Source: RPQK01 sp041946865 (lineage in GTDB: Bacteria; Acidobacteriota; UBA6911; RPQK01). Taken from it: a DNA stretch of 27,991 nt. Shown here in pieces: positions 25,054 through 27,991 of the stretch; the stretch's first letter is position 1; each line of letters opens with the position of its first letter. A program made the translations under genes and the position numbers. The stretch covers positions 1-27,991 of the forward strand of contig JBHGBF010000075.1 in the NCBI GenBank assembly GCA_041946865.1, read 5' to 3'. The notes beneath the pieces are model-generated. The model was not told the origin of the DNA, did not search any database, and saw only the letters and a program-made list of their open reading frames with translations.

Positions 25054-27873
25054 TCAACCTGCCGCTTCGAAGTGATGGCACTGGAGAAAGAACTTGAGGG
25101 CTCGTCCCGTGTGGGACGCGTCGCACTGCGCAACCTGTTCGGGAGTTCCCGCGGTGACGACCCAGCCGCCTTCCCGTCCGCCTTCGGGACCCAGATCGAT
25201 GATCCAGTCGGCCGACTTGATCACTTCAAGATGGTGTTCGATCACAATCACCGTGTTGCCAAGATTGACCAGCTCATTGAGGATGTCAAGCAGTTTCCGG
25301 ACGTCCTCGAAGTGCAGACCGGTCGTGGGCTCGTCCAGGATGTAAAGCGTTCTGCCCGTGGACCTTTTGCTTAATTCCCGGGCCAGCTTGACCCGCTGCG
25401 CTTCTCCCCCGGATAACGTGGTTGCCGACTGCCCCAGGCGGATGTAGCCGAGACCGACATCGAGCAGCGTCCGCAGCCGGGCTCGAATAGTCGGGATGTT
25501 CTCAAGAACCGGATAGGCCTCCGAGATCGTCAGGTTCAGGATGTCGGCAATCGAATGCCCTTTGTACTTGACCGACAGTGTTTCCCGGTTGTACCGGCAC
25601 CCCTGGCAGGCGTCGCAAACGACGTAGACATCTGGAAGAAAATTCATCTCGATCTTGCGCAGCCCATCACCCTGGCAAGCTTCACAGCGCCCGCCCTTCA
25701 CATTGAAACTGAACCGCCCTGGCCGATACCCCCTGATCCTGGACTCGGGCAGCATTGAAAACAATTCGCGGATCGGAGTGAAGAGGCCGGTATACGTGGC
25801 TGGATTCGACCGCGGAGTACGGCCGATCGGTGACTGATCGATCTCGATCACCTTGTCCAGATGTTCCAGCCCCACCAGCCCTCTGTGAGAACCAGGCTCA
25901 AGCAGTGATCCATACAGATGCCGGGAGACGGCCCTGTAAAGCACCTCATCGACCAGGGAGGATTTACCGGAGCCGGAAACACCGGTAACAGCAATAAAAA
26001 GCCCGAGAGGGAAGCTGACGTCGATGTCTTTGAGATTGTTGTGCCGGGCGCCGAGCACCTGAAGGACATTCCCGTTTCCCTGGCGGCGCTTCGAAGGCAG
26101 CTCGATGCGCAGACGCCCCTGCAGGTAGGCGCCGGTCAAAGACTCCTGGCGCGCGAGAAGCTCGGGCGGTGTCCCTTGCGCCACAAGCCAACCACCGGCC
26201 GTTCCTGCACCCGGACCCAGGTCTATGATCCAGTCGCCGCTTCGGATGGTCTCTTCGTCATGTTCGACCACGATGATGGTATTGCCCAGGTCGCGCAGCT
26301 CCTTCAGGGTCCGGAGCAGACTGTCGGTGTCCCGGGGATGGAGACCTATCGAGGGCTCGTCAAGCACGTATAGGACGCCCCTCAGACGAGATCCAAGCTG
26401 GGTCGCCAGGCGGATCCGCTGCGATTCCCCGCCGGAAAGAGAGGCAGCCTGCCGATCCAGGGTCAGGTACGACAGGCCCACATCGGTCATGAACCGCAGC
26501 CGGTTCCGGATCTCTTCCAGGATCTGGCCGGCGATCATCTCCTCGCGACCGCTAACCCGGATCGCCGTCACTGCCGCGAGGCATTCGTCGAGCGGCATGC
26601 GGCAGTAGTCGGAGATCGACAAGCCGTTGACCCGGACCGCCCGGCTCTCCGCCCGCAGGCGACTGCCCCCGCATTCGTGACAGTCTCCTTCGCTCATGAA
26701 GCTCATCAGTTGCTGACGCCGGCGCTCGCTCGAAGTGTTCTCGATCCGGTCCAGGAACCACCGGTTCAGCCCGGCGAACTTCGAGCGATAAACGAAGTCG
26801 CCGTACCGGTACTGAATCGGCCGGTCCACCCCCCGCCGCAGCGCTTTCTTCATCTCCTCGGGGAAAGACCCGCTGGACATATCCAAATCAAGAGACAGAT
26901 GGCTCAGCAAAGCCCTGGCCGACTCGCGGAACAGGTTGAGCAGTTCTTGCCCACCCACGGCCAGCTCAACGTCGGCCACCGGCCTGTCAGGCGCCAAAAT
27001 CAGGCGATCGAGATTGACCTCCAACTCACATCCCAAGCCATCGCAGGCCGGACAAGCGCCGAAGCGGCTGTTAAACGAAAAACTCCGGGGCTCGAGCACG
27101 GGAATGTCGACACCGCAATCGACGCAAGCCATCCTTTCCGAGTAAGTGAGTTCGTTCGCACCGACCTGCGAGACCGTCACCAGACCCTTTGACATGTCCA
27201 GCGACTGGCGGACCGACGTCTCAATGCGACTCCGGTACTCTTTCTTCACCAGCAACCGGTCAACCAGGATGTCAATGCTGTGATTCCTCCGCTTGTCCAG
27301 GTCGGGCGGGTTCTCGAGGAAAATCATGTTGCCGTCGACTCGCGCCCGCAGGAAACCGTCCTTCAGGTACTTCTCGAACAGCTTCTTGAACTCCCCTTTC
27401 CGTTCCCGGACGATCGGCGACAGAATCATGACCCGGGAGTCGGCAGGCATCTCGAGGATCCGGTTGACGATCTGGTCGAGCGACTGGCGGCTGATAGGAC
27501 GCCCGCAGTTTGGACAATGCGGCGTCCCGATGCTGGAAAACAGAAGACGCAGATAATCGTAGACCTCGGTAATCGTGCCTACGGTCGAGCGCGCGTTGCG
27601 GCTGGTTGTCTTCTGCTCTATCGAAACAGCCGGAGAAAGCCCGTCGATCGAATCGACATCCGGTCTCTCCATCTGCTCCAGGAACTGGCGTGCATAAGCC
27701 GACAGCGACTCGATATAGCGCCTCTGCCCTTCCGCGTAAAGGGTGTCGAAAGCCAGGCTGGACTTGCCTGATCCGCTCAGTCCCGTAACGATCACGAGTT
27801 GGTTCCGGGGTATGTCGAGATCAAGATTCTTCAGATTATGCTGACGCGCCCCACGGACCGAAATGTACCTCAT
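25054..27873 (-). CDS. uvrA: UvrABC excinuclease subunit A
   Basis: This 939-residue DNA-damage recognition ATPase starts nucleotide excision repair with UvrB. It has the two ABC modules: Walker A GLSGSGKSSLAF (31-42) and GVSGSGKSSLVDEVL (about residue 633 onward), with signature motifs LSGGESQRIRLATQ and LSGGEAQRVKLARE. Zinc-binding cysteine pairs are visible (CPNC near 120, CVDC with CPAC, CHEC, CEAC with CDAC). The length is that of the standard class without extra insertions. The ATG at 27873 matches the family start MRYISVRGARQHNLKN. A TTGACC/GACAAT promoter pair with 17-base spacing lies 15-43 bases upstream. I see no LexA-type box. It is the first gene of a two-gene unit with the deoxyhypusine-synthase-like gene. 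Confidence 0.97.
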   Translation of the reverse strand: MRYISVRGARQHNLKNLDLDIPRNQLVIVTGLSGSGKSSLAFDTLYAEGQRRYIESLSAYARQFLEQMERPDVDSIDGLSPAVSIEQKTTSRNARSTVGTITEVYDYLRLLFSSIGTPHCPNCGRPISRQSLDQIVNRILEMPADSRVMILSPIVRERKGEFKKLFEKYLKDGFLRARVDGNMIFLENPPDLDKRRNHSIDILVDRLLVKKEYRSRIETSVRQSLDMSKGLVTVSQVGANELTYSERMACVDCGVDIPVLEPRSFSFNSRFGACPACDGLGCELEVNLDRLILAPDRPVADVELAVGGQELLNLFRESARALLSHLSLDLDMSSGSFPEEMKKALRRGVDRPIQYRYGDFVYRSKFAGLNRWFLDRIENTSSERRRQQLMSFMSEGDCHECGGSRLRAESRAVRVNGLSISDYCRMPLDECLAAVTAIRVSGREEMIAGQILEEIRNRLRFMTDVGLSYLTLDRQAASLSGGESQRIRLATQLGSRLRGVLYVLDEPSIGLHPRDTDSLLRTLKELRDLGNTIIVVEHDEETIRSGDWIIDLGPGAGTAGGWLVAQGTPPELLARQESLTGAYLQGRLRIELPSKRRQGNGNVLQVLGARHNNLKDIDVSFPLGLFIAVTGVSGSGKSSLVDEVLYRAVSRHLYGSLLEPGSHRGLVGLEHLDKVIEIDQSPIGRTPRSNPATYTGLFTPIRELFSMLPESRIRGYRPGRFSFNVKGGRCEACQGDGLRKIEMNFLPDVYVVCDACQGCRYNRETLSVKYKGHSIADILNLTISEAYPVLENIPTIRARLRTLLDVGLGYIRLGQSATTLSGGEAQRVKLARELSKRSTGRTLYILDEPTTGLHFEDVRKLLDILNELVNLGNTVIVIEHHLEVIKSADWIIDLGPEGGREGGWVVTAGTPEQVAQCDASHTGRALKFFLQCHHFEAAG

Positions 27874-27887
27874 AACCCAAACGACCT

Positions 27888-27916
27888 ATTGTCCGGTTTA
27901 TCGGAGCCGTGGTCAA
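27888..27916 (-). promoter_or_regulatory. Possible sigma70 promoter of uvrA
   Basis: On the minus strand TTGACC (27911-27916) and GACAAT (27888-27893) are separated by 17 bases. The -10 box is only moderately good. The implied transcript would start close to the ATG at 27873, with a very short leader. Confidence 0.4.
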
Positions 27917-27991
27917 GGAGAAGGGGCGAAGGGAAGGTAACCCCTCAGTTTTTTGTTCGGAGTGCGGCAGCAACGAGGAGAGAGGCCGGTG
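27909..27991 (+). CDS. Possible start of a zinc-ribbon protein (cut by window edge)
   Basis: From a GTG at 27909 an open frame runs to the window end and reads VFCSECGSNEERGR near its end. A CxxCG knuckle like this opens many bacterial zinc-ribbon proteins (FCxxCG...). There is no clear ribosome site and the start is uncertain, so the true start could lie elsewhere or the frame could be chance. It is divergent from uvrA. Confidence 0.3.
   Translation, partial: MVKEKGRREGNPSVFCSECGSNEERGR

Noticed and set aside
25053..25133. Longer start for the deoxyhypusine-synthase-like gene
   Set aside because: It would overlap the 3' end of uvrA by 80 bases in another frame; the ATG at 25052 directly after the uvrA stop fits coupling better.

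Overview
The window looks like chromosomal DNA of a GC-rich, Gram-negative, free-living bacterium. The best guess is an acidobacterium or a related metagenomic lineage. The main support is a TonB-dependent receptor of the type with an N-terminal carboxypeptidase-regulatory-like domain, plus an NtrC-type two-component pair, a prepilin peptidase and the overall codon style. No rRNA or other firm taxonomic marker is present, so this placement is inference.

Layout. Positions 1-5137 are the untidy part. They hold a frameshifted, C-terminally truncated TonB receptor (minus strand), a GT39-like membrane glycosyltransferase (minus), and about 1.26 kb of apparently decayed non-coding DNA. That stretch contains two degenerate copies of a tRNA-Pro(TGG) 3' half, which reads as an old integration scar. 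From 5138 on the DNA is dense and mostly housekeeping: prepilin peptidase (minus); an alanine-dehydrogenase-like enzyme plus a CoA-transferase (plus, one operon); an NtrC-type regulator and its histidine kinase (minus, 4-bp overlap); a DUF302 protein (plus); alpha-glucan phosphorylase (minus); a large inverted repeat; then, transcribed on the minus strand, a GlcG/HbpS-like protein, dihydrolipoyl dehydrogenase and aconitase. Next come an M23 peptidase with a near-consensus sigma70 promoter, the tmRNA gene ssrA (minus), an unknown membrane protein (plus), a SAM methyltransferase and a GT2 glycosyltransferase (minus), dephospho-CoA kinase (plus), and uvrA followed by a tightly coupled unknown gene (minus). 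A possible zinc-ribbon protein starts at the right edge.

How the genes fit together. Aconitase and lipoamide dehydrogenase serve the TCA cycle and 2-oxoacid dehydrogenases. Glycogen phosphorylase, CoaE and the CoA-transferase feed central carbon and CoA metabolism. GT2, the methyltransferase and GT39 probably act on cell-surface glycans or lipid-linked sugars. I see no CRISPR array, no intact mobile element, no toxin-antitoxin or phage-defence operon, and no obvious new multi-gene system. The most worthwhile oddities are an Ald-like enzyme lacking the catalytic histidine, an uncharacterised deoxyhypusine-synthase-like gene fused transcriptionally to uvrA, the tRNA-Pro scars, and the long inverted repeat between acnA and glgP.
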